In this document: positions 61,708 through 64,000 of the stretch, in pieces
Layout of the letters: every line of letters begins with the position of its first letter
How positions within the stretch are numbered: the stretch's first letter is position 1
From: Oreocharis arfaki
Lineage: Eukaryota > Chordata > Aves > Passeriformes > Paramythiidae
Reading direction: 5' to 3'
Assembly: GCA_013398015.1 (NCBI GenBank)
Contig: VZRR01002064.1
Coordinates: 62,001 to 126,000, forward strand
DNA: 64,000 nt
Program-made: the position numbers and the translations under genes
Notes under the pieces: model-generated
What the model was told of the DNA's origin: nothing
The model's database searches: none
The model's input: only the letters and a program-made list of their open reading frames with translations

Positions 61708-64000
61708 CTATAAAGAACAAAAACAACAAAGTATTTTTACATCTCTGAAATCCCACCGGCTACTGGTAAAAACAGAAATCAGTTTATTAGCATATATAAG
61801 GCAGCAATGCAGAATATACAAGGGATTAAGAATATGAAGAAACAATTCCTAAAGGATTCCTCTTTAGCTGAGCATCTTCACAGAAATGCACAGAAAACTA
61901 AGTCAACTTAGCAAAGAACAAAACCAAGTATTGTTATTAGCATGACTAAAAATAACATTCTAAAGTTCAAGTTCAGTAATACCATACATTGGGTATATAT
62001 AATATATACATATTTATTCATACTCAACAACAAAAGGTTACAATTTGAACTATGGAATATTCATTTAGAAGGAAAAAAAAAAAGGATTACTATTTAATTT
62101 GTTCTGAGACAATAACTAATTTTCCACAAAGTTTTTGTTCCACAAAATTTCCTCAGTTTGGTTATGAAAAGAGCTTTGTGGTAGTCAGCACTTCCACAGG
62201 AAAAAAAACCCCAAACAACAAGACTTTCTTCTAAACTTAAGATAACACTACACACTTAAACGAGTCCAACCCACACATGGATTTTAACTGTCACAATAGA
62301 GAATACACCGTGAATGCTTTGCTACACGTCAACAGCAAACAGACAAACAAAACTCCAAATAAACCAAACCAAAAAATTCCACAATTCTAGATTTGCAATC
62401 TAGTCCCATAAGGCAAAAAAATGGTGTTCAAGCAATAAAGCTGGCAAAACACTTCAACAGCCCTTTCTCATCACTTCTGCAGAAAATTCAATAAAAGCAG
62501 TGGAAGTATCTCCCAGAAAAACGTGACCCATGCATTAGCAATAGATTTGTACTGACATAATACATTGTTCAGCTGCAAACAATTGAGAACATTTTCTTGT
62601 ATTTCTCCAAAGACTTCTCTGCATTTTAGACTACTTGGAATATGGTAATATATAACATGCACATGGGATTTTTAGCTCCAGGACTATCAGGACTGAATCC
62701 TGATTTTAAATGAACAAAGTTATGAACTACAAATCACATGACAGTCTGAAGGTCTCTGAACAGGTACAGTTCAGCTACATCAGAAGAACTGGGGATTATA
62801 CTACCCAATTCAAAATTTGCTAAAAATTTGCACTGAAAGGCTGTCTCTACAACTCACAATCCAAAATATTTTATGACAAACCAAGAAAACTGGATAAGAA
62901 CTACTGGGTATGAAAATTCTCACAAGGAAAAGAGTCGAGGACACACAAAGATTTTACTTCGACATTTTGTTATGCACACACCACTTTTACTCAATGATCC
63001 GTGTAGGGAGGCTGTGCACTTTCATTGCATAGTCTACATTCTCTGAGACAGCATGTCCCTTTCACTCACTGGGACCTCATTTATCTAATAATGAAGAATG
63101 TGATAAAATAATGAAATGCAGACAGACAACAGTATAGAAAGTTTGAGCCTTCCCCCCACCCCCATTCCAACAATTTAGGACTCCCATTATGCGTTATTTT
63201 TACTTCCCAAACACTTCAAAGCAATCTGCTAGTGAGCACATTTGTCCTGGACTTAGCAGGCCCACAACAAGAAGTGGATCTCCACAAAAAGGCCTACTCT
63301 ACTGCAAGCATCTAAAAACACACAACCAAAAACTCCCCTTAATCGTTTAAGTCAATAATCCTTAACACAAACCAGCAGTTATTCTACCATCTCAACTTAC
63401 CTCAAAACTATATGTAGCTCAGTAGTAGTTTGTCTGATCTTTCCCTAGCATACTTGCCAGCTTGTCTCTGGAATCTATTATCCTCCCCCTTTGGCACCAC
63501 CATTGCATTTACAACCACAGCAAAATGTCTAAAATGGCAGCAATTCACAAATGTCACTGCTGTACTATTAAACCTCAAGTCTTTTAATGAAAAGATCAAT
63601 TTGCAAACCAAAGGCAGTAAATACCAAAATCAGTTTTTCTGCACTTAGGACTTGAAAAAGTAAAACTTTTGAAATGAAATGCTTTTTTGGGTACTAGAAT
63701 TTACTAATGACACATGAAATCCCATTAACATGCTGGGTGCTTTCAACCATACAAAGCGAGAAGTTTACAGGAGAATCAATACATCTAATAACGCATTAGG
63801 CCATCTTGCTTTCATAACAAGATGTTAATGTGTTTGCCTCATATGTTTATGTTCGCCGGGGATTGCGAGTTCCCCTCAACAGTGCTGGATTCCACAGCAA
63901 ACACTGCATTAACAGTTCACCTAGTTAATAAAGAAGACTTAACACTACATCTGGAAGGCTGAAACTGTCATCCCGAGAGAAATGGAGTATGACTAGAGAG
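61708..64000 (-). other. CLASP2: CLASP2 intron upstream of the last TOG1 exon (partial)
   Basis: This is intronic sequence 5' of the exon ending at 61707; the preceding TOG1 exons are beyond the window. It is AT-rich, with an A-run near 62080 and C-rich tracts near 63152. I see no further TOG1 exon in it. The last 230 bp contain a less AT-biased block (about 63780-63930) that may be a conserved non-coding element. Small open frames here have no recognisable similarity. Confidence 0.8.

Overview
The window is vertebrate nuclear DNA, most likely from a bird. It is AT-rich and intron-dominated, and it carries three CR1-type LINE fragments whose 3' ends show the ATTCTATG-like octamer. One gene is recognisable, on the minus strand: CLASP2, the CLIP-associated microtubule plus-end protein. 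Short exons (18-168 bp) with GT-AG borders join into a continuous frame of about 437 codons. They run from the end of the first TOG domain (exon at 61637-61707), through the whole TOG2 domain, into the Ser/Arg-rich linker (exons down to 1034). The 5' exons (start codon and most of TOG1) lie beyond base 64000, and the 3' exons (SxIP motifs, TOG3, CLIP-binding domain) lie before base 1. CLASP2 is preferred over CLASP1 because the linker reads NAAAGAKARHAAGQ and the post-TOG1 exon reads SAASAFKVPAP.

Layout from high to low coordinates, which is the direction of transcription. 61708-64000 is intron. Then come the last TOG1 exon and a 20-kb intron. That intron holds a CpG island (about 56.8-57.1 kb), a smaller CpG cluster (54.5 kb), a CR1 fragment (50.9-51.4 kb), a palindrome/X-box cluster (43.3 kb) and an alternative first exon (42205-42238) encoding MRRLICKRICD. 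That exon splices in frame to the exon at 41555-41701 and gives the short CLASP2 isoform that lacks TOG1. After a 15.5-kb intron, exons at 25950-26029, 20509-20601, 19718-19863, 18093-18228, 14797-14867, 13207-13266, 11995-12072 and 11264-11431 encode TOG2 and the start of the Ser-rich linker. Exons at 8548-8603 and 7238-7402 continue the linker. Two microexons of 24 nt (3884-3907) and 18 nt (1034-1051) follow, both in frame.

No second protein-coding gene, tRNA, rRNA or CRISPR array was recognised. The other open frames are short, lack codon-level similarity to any family I know, and lie in introns. The most unusual non-exonic structure is a nearly perfect 39-bp-stem inverted repeat at 2510-2595, in the intron between the two microexons. 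Its mismatches are partly G.U pairs when transcribed in the CLASP2 sense, so it is a candidate intronic microRNA precursor or a palindromic transposon relic. The internal CpG island and the alternative first exon suggest at least one, and possibly two, promoters inside the gene.
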